A DNA stretch of 64,000 nt from Pycnopodia helianthoides (lineage: Eukaryota; Echinodermata; Asteroidea; Forcipulatida; Asteriidae). Under the pieces are notes generated by a model. It made no database searches and had not been told where the DNA came from. It worked only from the letters and a program-made list of their open reading frames with translations. Made by a program: the position numbers and the translations under genes. This document shows positions 41,101-56,100 of this stretch, piece after piece (the first letter of the stretch is position 1; each line of letters begins with the position of its first letter). The DNA lies in the NCBI GenBank assembly GCA_032158295.1, contig CM063244.1, positions 6,824,510 through 6,888,509 of the forward strand. The letters run 5' to 3'.

Positions 41101-44100
41101 TGACAGACAGAAACTGAGTAAGAAACAGTCTTCCACTATTCCAAATACCAATCCCTTTTTCATCAGAACATCTCCCATGATGAAATCTTCTGGCCTTTTC
41201 TGAATTAGCGGCTGCGGCTAGATTACCATGCTAACATGCATTGAAGCATAGGCTGCCCTTAGCAACACCCTTAGCAACAGCAAAAGCCGCAGTCGCAAAT
41301 TCGGACACGGCCTTATTCACACACAAAGAAAATGTGGAGCCCAGAAAAAAAACGGATGAAGAGGTTGTGAGCACAATAAATAGCATTGGTTATACATCAG
41401 TGTCTGTACATTTGTGAGACCTGCTTTATAACCTACCTCAGCTTGGACAGGTGTTGACGGGGTCGTTGAGCAGTCTGCGCCACTCTCCGATTTAAGCGGT
41501 GAATCGGTTGTGCCGACACCCTGGCTGTCAGCGCTGGACTGCTGGAGTGTGTCGTCAGCCACGACGGGGGTGCTCGGGGTACTCTGGGACCGTAGCTTCT
41601 CATCCAGCTGGACACAGGCCGGAGGTGGTGTGGTGGTCAAGCGATCCTCAGCGATGGAATGGCGTAGCATGCGCTTTTTGAGCGGTGTCATCATATCTAC
41701 AGAGTCAAGTTTTAGCCATTTATATTATAACATCGATGTAACTTATTCAAATGATAAACACTTAGTTCGGGAATAATAAATGCTTGATAAAACTGTTGCC
41801 CTTCACAAAAGGTTGAGGGCTCTTTGATTATGCAATACTTCTTAAAGCTTTTAATCAATAATGTAATCAATGACTGAAATTAGATAAAAATACGACACAT
41901 TCTTACAGTGGTCTCATGTGTCATAATCATGTTTAAGGATGAAGTATTGCAAACATGTCTCTTAAATTGTTGAAAATGAAGAAATGGCATCTATCCAAGG
42001 TAGCCTGATAACAGGCAAAACCAATGAGATGGATTGATTTGCACAAAGCAAATTTCTTTTTAATTATAATTTTTGTAATTCTCCAAACATTCTCGCTTTG
42101 TACATTTGTCATAAACTTTCAATTTCTCACTATTTATATCCAGGCACATGGCCCAAGTTCATAGAGATGCTTGAGCACAAAACTCAGCCAGCACAACAAA
42201 ATTATACTTCTCAGAATAAGGTAACCAGCCAAAATACTATGTCATATGTACCACTTGTGACTGGTTTCCTTCTCAGTTTTGCTTCGCAGAATACCGTCAA
42301 GCAATAATTTCTACCTAAGCTGCACTGTAAAATTGGGCCTAGATCTGGCAGTTATGCCAGGTACACATTTTTTTTTCATCCCCAGCACCCAAGCAATCAT
42401 TCCATAGGTTCTTGCTGCCAAATTCTGAGATATTTTCCCTAAAGGCCAAATCTGAAGTGGATACATTACCATTTATGCCGCTTGTATTAGGAGAGAGTGC
42501 CGGGCTGACCGGGTAGCTGGCAGGGTTAGGGCTTAGTGTGCCGTTGCAGATCGGCGAGTCCGAGCCACCGTTGGTGTTGTTGTTGTTGCTCTGGGCCTTC
42601 GGCACTGGCCCGCTGCTCTCACTCATGGCTTGCCGAAGCCACCTCTGTCAAATCCAACCAAAAACCACACAAAAGAAGTACGTTATCAAAGTGCGAGTAT
42701 AAAGACGAATGAGTTGGCAAAAAACTCTTGTCTGTTGCACCTACTTCAGTGTTTTAAAGGATAGCCAACTGGTAATGATCTGAACCATTTCAGATACTGC
42801 TATTTCTAATTTTATTCAAACGATGAACACAAATTATCATTTTTTTCCATATTTTTTTTATTTCAGATACTTTTAACTCAAATTTGTTTCTACTAGATCA
42901 GCCATAGATCTCTTCCAATCCACTTGTAATAGTCGTTGGCGACATTAGCTTTGTCAATGTACCTTCTTGGCCGAGCCGAAGCTGGCTTCCAGGTTGGTCT
43001 TGACCTCTTTGCTGATGGAGGCGTTCAGCGCCCACAGGGCGCTGGGCTTGGAGAGTTGCAGCGACGACACCGGCGACGAGTTACTGGCTGTCATGATATC
43101 CGATGGTTCTGTCTTGATCGTCAGAGGCTTGTTGGCCGATGCTTCTAGTGCTTTCTCGTTCAACCACTCGTTCATGAAAAACTGCAGAGAGGGATCAAAT
43201 ATGTGGATTATTTCACTGAGCAATGATATTATTTTAATAGGCAGTTGCAGTTTAGAATTCCACTGAGGAATACTTGATAAGTAGCTCAACAGTTAAATGA
43301 AACGTACATTTAAGAAAAAGAAAAAGGATAAAAAAAAACCTTGAATTCTTTGGATCAAGCATCATACAGATTAGAATACGAATGTGCTTTGTCTCACCTT
43401 CTTCGTCTTGGGAAACTTGAAGTGCTTGCTGCACGCTGGTATCGGCGAGGCCATCCCTTGCTGGTCAGCACCCTGAACTGGACTAACCGCCATTTGTATT
43501 AACAACGACGACGCCTGGTTGGGAGCCGACGGCGGTAAGGAGACGACAGACTGAGGTGCTGTGGCTGGATTTGACTCCTCATCATGAGACGACATGTCCA
43601 CGGAGACAGACGACGCTCCACTGTTGGCCCGGCTTCTCCGTCTCGAGCCTTTCCTCTTCCGTCTGCAATCCAAGGAATACAAAGTTACACTGAGATTTAT
43701 ACAACCTACGAGTATCTCAAGCAGTGTTCGATTTAGTCACTAGCCCAGCCTACAGACGCAAGTCAAGACTGCTCCTGGTTAATAGAACGTGCTTCTTTTA
43801 GTCAGTGGTCTTCTTTAACAGCGGTCAGCTATCAAAATACTAGTTAAAACACCAGAGGACCAGTCCAAATTGTCTCAAGTGGTCCTGCTGGCTAGTTCAG
43901 TGTTGAAAAGCATCCGTCTTTAGTATGACATATGAGTACCTTAGTACCTTGAGTACCTTATTGGTAGATATGTGCGCCATATAAGATTATATATTATTAC
44001 TATTACTATTACGGTACGTTAATTCGGATGTCGTTGGTTCAAATCCCGCTCTAGTCAATTTTTCTTTGTTCAACCCCATACTATTACTATTATTGTAACC

Positions 44101-47100
44101 TCTTTTCCCACCTACTCTTTCAAATGACTATTTCCTCTCACCCTTTGAATGTTTTTGTCCTTGTGGCAGCTACAGGTGTGAGGACAGGTGTAGTGGTTAC
44201 AGGTACCGAGACAGACGGAACTGTTGCTGTGGCAGATACATCAAGGTCCAACACTTCCACCGGTGTGGCCTCCTCTGGGGTGGGACTTGCAGCGCGCTCC
44301 TGTCAAAATGAGAAAAGGGCAGACCAAAATTGACGTTCTGGAATCAGTATACATTCATTAGACACTTCATTCAGGAATTTATAAATTAAGTAAAATAGTT
44401 GAAGGACAAACCTGGACCAAAGCAAAGTATATATATTTCCAAGGTAGACTGCTGACAAAGGTCTCCAGCATGACCCATCAGTTTTCAAATTTATATACTG
44501 GCCCTTAGATGCACACAAGTTTTCTTTACAGTTGGTTTTGTTATCAATATTATCAACTCTAGCCAGCACAACGTTTCACCTGTTTTATAAAGACTCTCAA
44601 CAGGAAAAGAATTTATAGCTGACCAGTTCAATCTCCTAAAAAAAAAAGGAAGGATGTATACCTCCTTCACAGCCACCTCTTCCGTTGCATCAACCGGAGC
44701 CCCACTTTCTTCTGGTTTTTCTTCCTTGACAGTGGCATTCGTTAGAATTTGAGTTTCCGTTGTTACCACCGTCTCAGCTATTGTTGTAGTCACCGTGGGC
44801 GTCGTTGTCGTCATGGTCTTCGTACCCGCCGACGTCTTTTCTTGCGCTTCTTTGCGTCGTTTTTCCGTCTTCTCCATCCTGGCAAAGGCTTGAAGAATGG
44901 CCTCCATTTTGCGCTCTTCTCGGGTCATCTTCTTAGCAGCTGAGGTAGGCTTCTTGTCTTCCTGATTTTCCTCCGAGCCTTCCGCCTCTGTTGCTTCGGC
45001 TGTATCACTATTACAGAGCGTTGGGGAAGCTTCTGGGTTGATGGGGTCATGATGGGTGGACTCGTCACCATTGGTTGTTACCGGCAGCTCAGCTTGATTC
45101 TGTACCAAATAGTGAAAAAGTTTAAGTATAAATTAAAGAATAACAGGTTTTTGTGACAAAGCACAGCCACAACAAAAAAACGTGGAAAAAGGAAGTAACC
45201 AATGCGGAAATTTCACATGCCTGTGTTTAGTGTATATACAACTCCCCCGAAAAATAGATCACAGTTTAAGGTGTTTTTAAAGTCACAAATCGAGACAGTC
45301 TCCGTAAAAATGTGACAGTTGGCAGGTATGATGAGTCCTAAAACTTTGTTCAAGGGTAAAAGTGAACATACCTGAGCATTATGGGCGGACAGGGATACCC
45401 TTAGAGGAGACACTGTTCTCTTTCTAGTGAAGCTTGAACTGACCGACAGTGACGAGGTGTCCTCCAGATGGTTGCCTAGATGATTCTTGGCCTTGGTCGT
45501 TTGGTGGTTCTGCTTCCTGAAGTGGCGTTTCACGATACAGTTCTTCTTGGCACAAGCGCAGTGCACTGGGATGGGGCTGTTGGAGAATTGATCAAAAAAA
45601 AAAATTGTTTTCCCCTCAAAAAATCATCAAATAGATGTTCAACAGCAAAAAAACACACCGATCAACCTTATCAACATTTCCAGCAAAAATTAGGTGTTAC
45701 ATACACTTTTCTCCAAATTAAGTTGTACCTCCCGTGTGCTTCTTCACTGGACTGTTTCCAAAATTGTGGATTATTTGGTAAAGTCGTGTTGAAAAGGTTT
45801 TGGAAATTAAGGAAGCTTCAAAACAATTCAACACTCAGACAAATTCCACCAGCATGGTTGAAACCTTTCTCTTGACTCTTCCTTAACAAAATACAACTTT
45901 CATTTCACAACTCTACTCTAATCATTCCGTTTTTGTTTCCTTGTTTGACATGGAGAGCAGTACATTAACGTTTATTATCATATCCTTGATCAAATTCCTT
46001 GATGTTTCTGTATGTTTCACCTTGTTATCTGATTATGAGGACATGAGCACCAAATCAAACACATCATGGAAGCTTCAGCATTTGACACTTCACTTCTTAA
46101 AAACCAATCCAAAAATAAGTTTTGCTTTCAACATGCTTCTTTATAAAGGCCCACTGTGATAAAACTGGTAAGTGGAAAACATTGCTAAACAAATCCCCTT
46201 GCTGAGAGGGAAACGCAGAGGGGGGGGGGGTCTACCAACAGCCCTCCTATACGCTCATACCACAGAATGCCACAAAGTATGATACCTTCCAGGCTAGCAT
46301 GGGTGCACGGATTGCTTCCGTTGGTACAGCTGGTATTATGTGGAAACCCCATGTTTTTGTTTCCATGTCTCCACAGTCTCCTGTGAAATTTTGTGGCAAG
46401 AGCCAGTTGGGCAGGAGAGTATACCGATAGTAATGGGGGTTACTCAACAGTGTGGTTTTCAAAAAATGACTTACCACTCGGTGTAATTGTAGTCAAACTC
46501 GATGGTAACCTCCGTGTTCTTAGCGATGTTGAGCAGCGCAAACAGACAGAAGTGGAGGTTGCTGTTCTCCACATAGTGTCGGACCTCAGCGTTGGGCGAG
46601 CAGGACCTCCGAACGAACCGTGCAACGTTGCCGTAGTTCCGTGCATCCACACAGATGTCCACGTTGTTAAATTTGGAGTAGAATAGGACGTACGGGTAAG
46701 GCCTAAAAGAAAAATTTACCCAACATTTTACATATATGTATGACTTCTGCTCTAAAATGTAGAGGTTTTGGGTTTGAATCCCACCCAAACAGTACGCCGG
46801 TGGATCATTATTTCCACAAGACTCGGACAGCACTGAGTATACAGCACTTTCCACACATCAGTTAAAACACAAACAACATTCGTAACCCCTGACACAATTA
46901 TTACATATACATAGTATACTTGTTATTTCCGCTACAGAATGTTACATGTCAGTGCCATGTATCAGTTACATCAGTTCTTGCAGGAGAAAGGTAATTTTGC
47001 TCAGTAATTTACAATATGGAAAAATCAAATCTGCACTCTACGGCGCATAGAGGCAGAGACTGCAGTATTACACTTTTTTTACACTTAACTACAAACCGCG

Positions 47101-50100
47101 GTTCAAATTCTGCATGAGTAATATGCTTGTTTTTCACAGAACTTGGGGAAAGTACCGAGTATGCAGTGCTTGACAGACATCGGTGTATGGCATGTATGGG
47201 TAAAACACAAATAATATTCTTTATCCCCATGCACATTTAATAATTCAAAAATACTGAAATTCCATTGATAATAAATTGCATTTCATAACCCCTCCCCCAC
47301 ACACACAAATGGCAGACCTGAGATTTATCCAAACTACACAGGGGAAATTTTCTGCTTAGCAAAAATAAGCAGGATACCAGTCAGAAAGTGTACATGTGAC
47401 GTGGTATTTTGTCTGGTAACCTTACTCTGGTAAGCATAATTTTATTGTGCTCAGCTACTTTTTATGCTTACGCAGCTCTATGAAATAGGGCACAGATCAA
47501 ACATTGTATCACACATTATATAACACCTCCATAGAGCACTCACCGTTTGAAAAAAGACTTTTCAGCTTCCAGTTGTTCCTTCAACATAACTTTCCCCCAG
47601 TATTCAACGATGAAATCATTACTGCGGATGTTGTTCGAGGCCACGAGACCGGCGACGGTCGCCCCCTTCCCCAGTCGGCTGAGGTCCACTTGAGGGAATG
47701 TCGGTCTCGTCGCGCAAAAGAGGAACAGCGACGACGGGTCTGGTTTCAGACCCTTCCCATGGGACGAGATGATATGTTGTATGTCGGCACTGTTCTGGTT
47801 GCGGACAGCCTCTTCGTACCTGTCGTGTATTTCTCTGTGGGTTACACATCAACAACACATGGCATAATGTATAAGACGTTGACTGGTTTAGGATTAGACT
47901 CTTTGACTACAGCAGTTTACATTCTTCACATGAAACACTAAAGAATGACAGTACATTACTCATAACTGTTTATCTTCACACTCCCACGACTGACTGATGC
48001 AACAGCAACTTTCTGCTACACATTACAAAGCAAATACACAACCTAATTAAAATAATAAAAACCTACCACAAAAATAAATCAGAAAAACAGAAAAATTTAG
48101 ATTTTTCTGACACTAGATGATGAGATATGTTCAACCAGGATATCTGGAAACAGGGTTTCCAAGTATGTTGGGAATTAAACAAAAACATGTTGTTTTTGTT
48201 TTTGTTTTTGTTGTTTGTTTGGGGTTTTTTTTTTGGGGGGGGGGGGGTGGGGTGGGGGATAAACAAAGAAACATTTACTAGAACTTGATTTGAACCTGGG
48301 ACCTCCAGGTTTATGTTCTGGTGCTCTACCAACTGAGCTACATAGCCCTATGTTGGCGGTCCCCCTATTTTATCAAAGGACTTCAAAATATGATGGAAAT
48401 TTGAAGGAAAATAAGGAAAACAAAAAGATGGTGTTTTCAAATGATCACTTCCATTAGTTGTAACATTTATATGGGAGATACAGCAAGGCATAAAAGAACC
48501 CTCCAAAACAAGGCGTGCACAAAACAAGGCGTGCACAAATCAGTGACACACCCGCCAGGCTAACACCATGATTATGAATGCGGTACTGCCCAGCTGAACC
48601 AACCATGCTTAGGGCAAGAGGCAAGTATGTCAACCTCATTATCGACCAAATGTTATGATGCTGAAGAATTTAGATGGATTAAAAGAGAAAGAGAAGGGAC
48701 GAGTTCTTTGCAAAGCTGCCTTGGGGAGCAGGGTTAAGCAATTATACAAACACCCCCCCCCTTTAAAAATTAATGCAGCAAAGAAATTTATAAAATTGGC
48801 TCTCTAACAAGCACTGTCCCTCGTTTAAGTACTGAGGTACACCCTATAAAATACTTTTTTTTTTTTAATTGTCAAGAACAAGGCCTGAAAAGAAATTTCT
48901 TTTGCAAGTACCTTATCGGTAGATACGTACGCCATATCAAACTATTTTTATTATTATTTATTTGTTGAGCTTTATCAATCAACATCCATGTAAAAAGACA
49001 CAATTTTTCCTCGCAAACCATACAACTATAAGATAATTTCACACTTTTATACAGATATGCCTTTTGAAGAAACAAAATTAGACACTTGAAAGCGTAAACC
49101 TCAAATGCTCTCTAAAACTGACAAAAACCACCTGTGCAGCTGCTCAGCGTGTTTTACAAAGCTGGGGGGAAATGAGCACTCTGAGCACGAGAATATTTAT
49201 AACCTCCGTGCTTAAAGATAAAAGTACACAGGGTTTTGGTTTTGTATTCTTTTTAAATTGGCAAAGCTGTTTGAAAACTGATAGAAAGATAAAAAAAAAA
49301 AAACCGTTATATAATTTCAGGTTTTGGTTTCCCGAGATCAAAACTAATTGTTTTACTCATTTCTCAAAAACTATAGCATTTCAAGCCAAACTATTTCAAG
49401 GGAAGTTGCCCACCACGACCATCTTCGTACCATGCAAGTTCTGTGCAAACCTGTAAACGTTTAAATTTTCACTCTTGCCAATGTTGTGCACACCCTTTAA
49501 GAAGACCGTTTGATTTGCTTCACTAAAATCGCTTACAAAGAAAACTTTGCAAAGGTGGTAACCCTGTCTGAATTACCTTTATCCACCGATTGAAATATTT
49601 TCTAAAATCACAGTCTGATACTTCTGCCAGCTCATACAATTTTTAAGGTTTTCGCCCTGGCCTTTTTGTCCGGGAGTAATTGACAGTGAACCCGCTGCTG
49701 TAAGATCTCTTTAAACCATGGGTAATAGACGGGCTGTGAATTAGTGTGTGTGTGTGACTCACCCTGAATCATTCCAAGGCGGCATGGCCTCCTCATCCAT
49801 AACGTTCAGTTCCTCAGGAGCCATTATCTCCTCAGACTTGTTGCACTTTTTGCTGCCGTGTCGCTTCTTGGACAAAAACATAAAATATATGTCCTCATGA
49901 ATTTGATAAGGGCACAGTATTTGGGTATTAATTAAGAGTCCAATTCAAAATAACGATTTGTTTAAGAATGCTATATGTCAATAAAATAGGACAAGTTTGA
50001 GACAGGGTTTCTTGTTGTAAATCCAACTGATATAAATGGAAAACTTTACTTTCAACTTCATTAAAACATTTATTTATAATATTTTTTTTTTTTATTTGTA

Positions 50101-53100
50101 ATAGTATTTTTCTTTAGTTTTAGAAGTATTGTGTAGCAACTACATATCAAGAAAGGGAAAATTTATCATGTTTAAAGATGACCCCCCCCAGAAAAAAACA
50201 AAACAAATAATAGTAATAAATTAAATACAAAATTATAATATCATCTGAACAACTCAAAAATTGTGCAAATGTTTTTTTTAGTAAAGGTTGCAGACAAATG
50301 TTTTAAATTCACGATCCTGAAAACTGACTGGTCTGTGACACGAAAAACGTCGAATAGATCATGTAGATCATCGTAATGCCAAAGGTTCATAAAGAGAATC
50401 CATTTGTAATTTGGTGTTTTCACCTTTTTTCCCCAATTCCAGGACTTCTGATTTCGATTTTTTGGTAGTGCCTTGCCCTTGTAAGATTTGCATTAATTCT
50501 TTATAACATTAATAAAAGCAAAGTAACAAAATGAACAATCTGGTCTGCATCAGAAAGGTTCATACCCTGATGCAAGAACACAATCACACACTGTATACGT
50601 GCAGACATTCTTTCTCAAAATGTGTGTATACCTCACTGAACATTTGCAACAAAATTTAACAGCTGTCAGTAATATCGAAGAAAACCTCTGGAGAGTTGAA
50701 CTGCATAAAAACTTAATGAAAACACACATGGTGGGGGTAGGGTGGGTTGGGTTATCCGTGGTGTGTCAAGTGTATACTTCAGCAACTGCTATGAGAAAAC
50801 ACTCCGAGGGGAAATTCTTGCCGGTGTACGTCATTTATACACAAACCAATTATAGAACATTCTGGAGTGTCCAGTTTCCCCCAGTAGAAACAATGAATGC
50901 CATTGTCCTCTGGTCAAACGCTGGCATGCCACAAAGGATGACGCTTGCTTGCTGGGTATACAGTTGGGATTTTTGTATTCTTATGTTTCCTGTTTCACAC
51001 TGGGGACTGCTTGCGGTTCTTCAAAGAATTCCACATGGACAGATGCCAGTGTGTTGGCACTTTTCCCAAAATGGTTTTGGTTTTGCTGACGAAAACACTT
51101 CCTTGAGAATAAAAACTACATAACGCAATAATTATGGAATTATAATTTCACTTCCCTAAACGAAGCTTTGATTGAAACCTTCCTTCTGCTTGACCATTCA
51201 GTGTCATCTACTGAGGTTTGACTTGCACTATGTAGCCCTCTAATATGATATCATGTGGTGAAGGCATCTACACGTACATCTTTTATCGTACGAGGCATGT
51301 AATGCATACGGATCTGTTTGCAGTTGGTCCACCATCAAATCGTGCATTGGAATGATTCTGAATACTTTAAAATGTCCAATCAACTAGTAAATGTTATGGA
51401 AAGTACAAAGGAGTTTTGTTAAGTTTCTCTTTTTGAAGAATTATTTTTCGTCGGATGGCAGTCAATGACTAAATTTCAAGCCACAACAGCACGTAGCTAT
51501 TCTTGCTCATATCTGACGCCAAAAATTATCAATAGATTATCTTTCTATTGACAGTATACAGACCTGAAATTTTACATTTGTTGGAGAAAAGGGGAAGTCT
51601 ATTCAAGGAGAACTTCCCTTAATTAATCTCAATTAAGCATTGGGGAATTATTTGGAAAGGCATCCTGGCCAAGATTTGGGCAACAGCTACCACCATGAAA
51701 TTCCAGGCTTGGAGTTGACCTACAGAAGGATGTGAGGGGGAGGGGGGTGGTTCTAACCTTTTTCTTCTTATGGTGTTTGTCGTCCTCTTTATCCCTGCAT
51801 CTTTTCTTCTTCTTCTTCTTCATCTTCTTGTGTTTGTTGTGAGTGGTCAGAGTGAGGCTGGTAGGGGAGTTTGAAATGGCGGTGTAGGTGGCAGCCGAGC
51901 CTACAGTTACCACCGGTACTTCGTCGCCGCTATCACTGGATGAGTCATCTGAACAATGAATCAAGATAAGAGTTTAGTACACTCTAAACTATTCTCGCGT
52001 GATTGTATCGTGCCATGGAGTGCTTTGTTTGGTTCCCTGTATGCATTACATATTAACATATTGGTCCAGACTAATTTCTGCCACTGGCATCCACGTGTAC
52101 TTGTCGGAAGGAGAAACACACAATGGCTCAACTACATGAATAGTCTAAGCGAGTCCTCAATAAATTTGTAGCACACTTCCGTGCAAACTATCGACAGCTG
52201 AGCTGTCTACACATAACTATGTGGCATGTTACAGCAGAAACTCAGGGTAGTGCTATTTGTCTGGGGCCATGGGTACACCATAATCAAATCAAGGAATTTT
52301 GAACAATCACCGAAGACTTTTCAAGTCTGCTGGATGACCGATTTGTTAAGTGTTTCAATTTTGTTTGTATTGATGTTGTGAGGAAAGGGGTTGCACAGGC
52401 CATTGCAACACTTAATAAATCAAGATCAAATCAATTAAATGTATAATGTTATGAATTAAGCTTACCTTACGGGCCTAATTTCATAGAGCTGCTCCAAAAC
52501 AAAAAGCAGCTAAGCACAAAAAAGCTATGCTCACCAAAATAAGGTTACCAGCCAAAACACCATGTCACAAGAACCATCTGTGCATGGTATCCTGCTAATT
52601 TTTGCTCGACACAAACTTGTAAGGCAAAATAGTTTGCTAAAGCAGCACTATGAAATTGGGCCCTGGAGTGTTTTTTTATTTCTAATTTTTTAATAACCAT
52701 TTTCGAACAAAGAGTTTTTGTCTGAATCTTACCTGACATAGCAGCGCGTTTTTTGCTCTGTAGTGCAATGGCCCTCTGACAGTCAACTTCCCGCGGCTGG
52801 CACCTCTCACAGAAGAAGGTTTCAGGGATGCTGTCCCTCTCGAGACCCATACAGTCCACGTGCTGCCAGACGCAGCAGCGATCGCAGCAGATCATGTAGC
52901 CATCGTCGTGGTCAAAATTGCTATGGGGTAGCAAAGGCAAAAAAATATATACATTACGTTATCAGTTGACTGCTCATAATAACAGCTGTACATGTAGCTG
53001 TCACTGAATGTCCCCCTTCATCAAATGTGGTAACAAAAACACTCCTGTGCTTCCTGTAATACCTCCAAGAAATGGCAGAATCAAAAGTAAGAATCAAACC

Positions 53101-56100
53101 CCAAACCTGTTTCAAATGTCATTACCACTTGACCACAAAGTTCAAGGGGGGGGGTTAAATATGTACAGTAGTTATTGCCCTCAATCCAGTTCAGTGAAAT
53201 ACATTTACTTCATATTGGCCAGTGAGACAGGGGTCATCTCAAGTATAAATCACTCAGCAGTCCTCTCATTGTTTTTGCTTTTGTTTTTGTTCTTCCTTCA
53301 GAAATATGGAAAGGGCACTGCAAAGTCAATAAATAAAATATTATTGAAGGCCACATACTATTAATTGAAGGCCGATTTCTAATAGGCCACATTATTTTCT
53401 TACTGTCCTTTGATCTCTATCTCAAATTAAAGCCTGGGTCACATGATGATCTGACAATGCCATCAAATGAAACTAAAAATTCCTCATCGGTGAAGACATC
53501 GAACAGAAGAAACGCCCAGATTAGTTTCCCATATCAACAACTCCAATCCAAGTGCTCATCATAATCTATCTCAATCTCAACGAAGAGGCCTCATTTATAA
53601 GTACTGTAAATGGCCGAGCGGTCTACTGTGCACGTCAACTCAAGTTCTGAAAGTTGAATCATCAGAGTGTGGGTTCGAATTCCGGTCATGACACCTTGTG
53701 TCCTTGAGCAAGGCACTTACTCATAACTGCTTCTCTTAACCCAGGTGTATAAATGGGAACCTGAACGGGCTGAGACAGTTGTGTTTGATTAACTCTTTAG
53801 TGCTAATTTAAGCAGATTGGGGTTGGACACTCCCCAGGGAGTTTAAAAAGTCAGAGAAATGGTCTAAAAGTATGCCCGATGAACAGGGATAATATTGTTG
53901 AAAAGCGCCTTGACCTAGCTACAATGATATATGTGCGCTACACAAGAACGGTTATTATTAATATTATCAAATGATGAATTTAGACTGTATCAAAAATGTC
54001 CAATTCATTCTGAATTTTATAGAGTTGCTGCCACATATCCGTCCGTCACGAGAACATCAACTGACATAAAGAAAGATTCAAAAACCACTTGGAGAAAGAG
54101 AAGTGGAGAATCAGAAGTCAGAGAAAATACCATCAGATTAGATCAGCATACTCTTCACAGCCCCAATAAGCAGCTACTTCACTCTTGTAACAGCAAGACA
54201 GTTTTTCCTTTGTGGAGGACACATGAGTGTAAATTTCTACTGGAACACTTCAAGGGACACCCAGGGCCCAATTTCAAGGAGCTGCTTAAGCACAAAAAGT
54301 AACTAAGCACAACAAAACTATGCTAACCAGAATAAGGTTACCAGCCAAGCTACAGTACCATGTCACATGTACAATTCATGACTGGTATCCTGCTCATTTC
54401 TGCTTAAGCAGAAAATTGTTAAGCAATATTTTCTGCTTAAGCAGCTATATGAAATGGGGCCCAGGTGCATGGAGGCAACTGCCTCCGGTGCCTCCACAAA
54501 AAATCAGGCCTACTTTTAATCACATGACAATGTTAACTTATTTCTCATTCAGACTGATTTTCAGGATAAATATAATTTTCACAAAAAAAAACCCCAAAAC
54601 CGACAGTCAATATTGGCCTTATATTTCTAACCTAGCAGGTTCTTCCTGGAGAGGAATAAGACAGTAAACTCAGTCAGACCTCAACCCTACATCACTCCCA
54701 TTCAGCCTGCTTTGTCTTGATTCAAAACAGTGACAACAAAATGACCTGACTGCGGTCGATCAAGCTAACAGTACTCACAAATTGGAAGCCATTACGCTAC
54801 CCACAGTACTAATCACTTCAAATCGACCTCCCAGTAATCATCGCCACAGTACAATTCATACAATTTAAAACTGCACTTAGTGAATCAGTTTACGAAAGGT
54901 CCCTATACATTTACTCAGCACACACAATGCAGGTGTGTAGGTGTGTGGCACAAAGTCAGGGTTCATTGCGAACAATGAATCCCCCTTTCTCCACTATCAA
55001 ACAAAACAGTAGCCACGTACAAGTACAACACCTACAGTACGAGAAGTATTAATAATGTGCCTCTGGTCAGGAACACCTGCTGCATGTGCGCATGCCACTT
55101 TAGCGCAGGCTCATTGTGAATGTAAATTCCAAATGATGGGTTCAGAACAGTATTCAGCAAAGTAATCATTGCTCTTAACAAATGCAAACTTCAACAAAAT
55201 GCACCGAATGGCAAAGGTTTTAGAACTTGTTGCATTTAGCAGTCATCATGAATCCCATGCTCTGTTGCACTGTGCTGCATTTAGCAGGGTTCTACATGGC
55301 CCTGACACGCTCATGTGCAGAGCTAGTCCCCAGCAAACTTCAAGGTGAATTGGTGCATTTAGCAGGGTTAAATGCTCAGTTCCAAGGCTGGTAAAAACCA
55401 GGTGACCTCACAGTGCATCAGAATCCTCTGTTGCATTTTTTTCTTCATTTTAATAACAGGGTGCATACAAAACACCAGCCTGTGAGTGGTATAAGATTAA
55501 TCCATTTTAATTTACTTTAAAAAACCACTACTTTAAACGTATCTTTCAAAGATCATTGAGTAGTGAGTGAAACCAATTACCAAGACCTCTCAATCAACTA
55601 CATGTACATGTACATGTATTAAAAGCTCACCATATGCCATTATAAGGAGAAGAGAGACCATTTTTGATAAACTAAATCTATGTCAAATCAACATTACGTT
55701 TTTATTATTATTGTATTATTACAATAGGTTAACTTTTAGGTTTGAAAAATGAATCTACAAATAAAAAATATTAAAAAATTAAGAAAAAAAACATGCATTA
55801 TTTCATGAAAGTACTGACTGAATTGTTTATCTGGCTAACTATTTTGTTAATTGGAATAAAGAATTATCTAGAATCATCAACTAGATCTTGAATCCGGCCA
55901 GAACCAGGCCTGATATACACATGTACATGTAGTTCATTGAGGCAGCAAGGCAATTGCCTTCATTGCCCCTGGTCATTCCCATTGGTGCTCCTTACAACAC
56001 TCCAATAGAAATTTACAATTTCCTCATAGAGGTGCCCTTTACCAAGGAGAAAAAGCCTTGGTGCTCTTGCCCTTTCGAAAACGAAACATCAGGCCTGCAG

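Noticed and set aside
48279..48360. A functional tRNA gene on the minus strand
   Set aside because: A and B boxes are good, but the T stem and acceptor stem do not pair and similar fragments are dispersed, so it is a SINE head.
53605..53700. A serine or leucine tRNA gene
   Set aside because: The tRNA-like part runs directly into a SINE body and tail also seen elsewhere; stems are incomplete.
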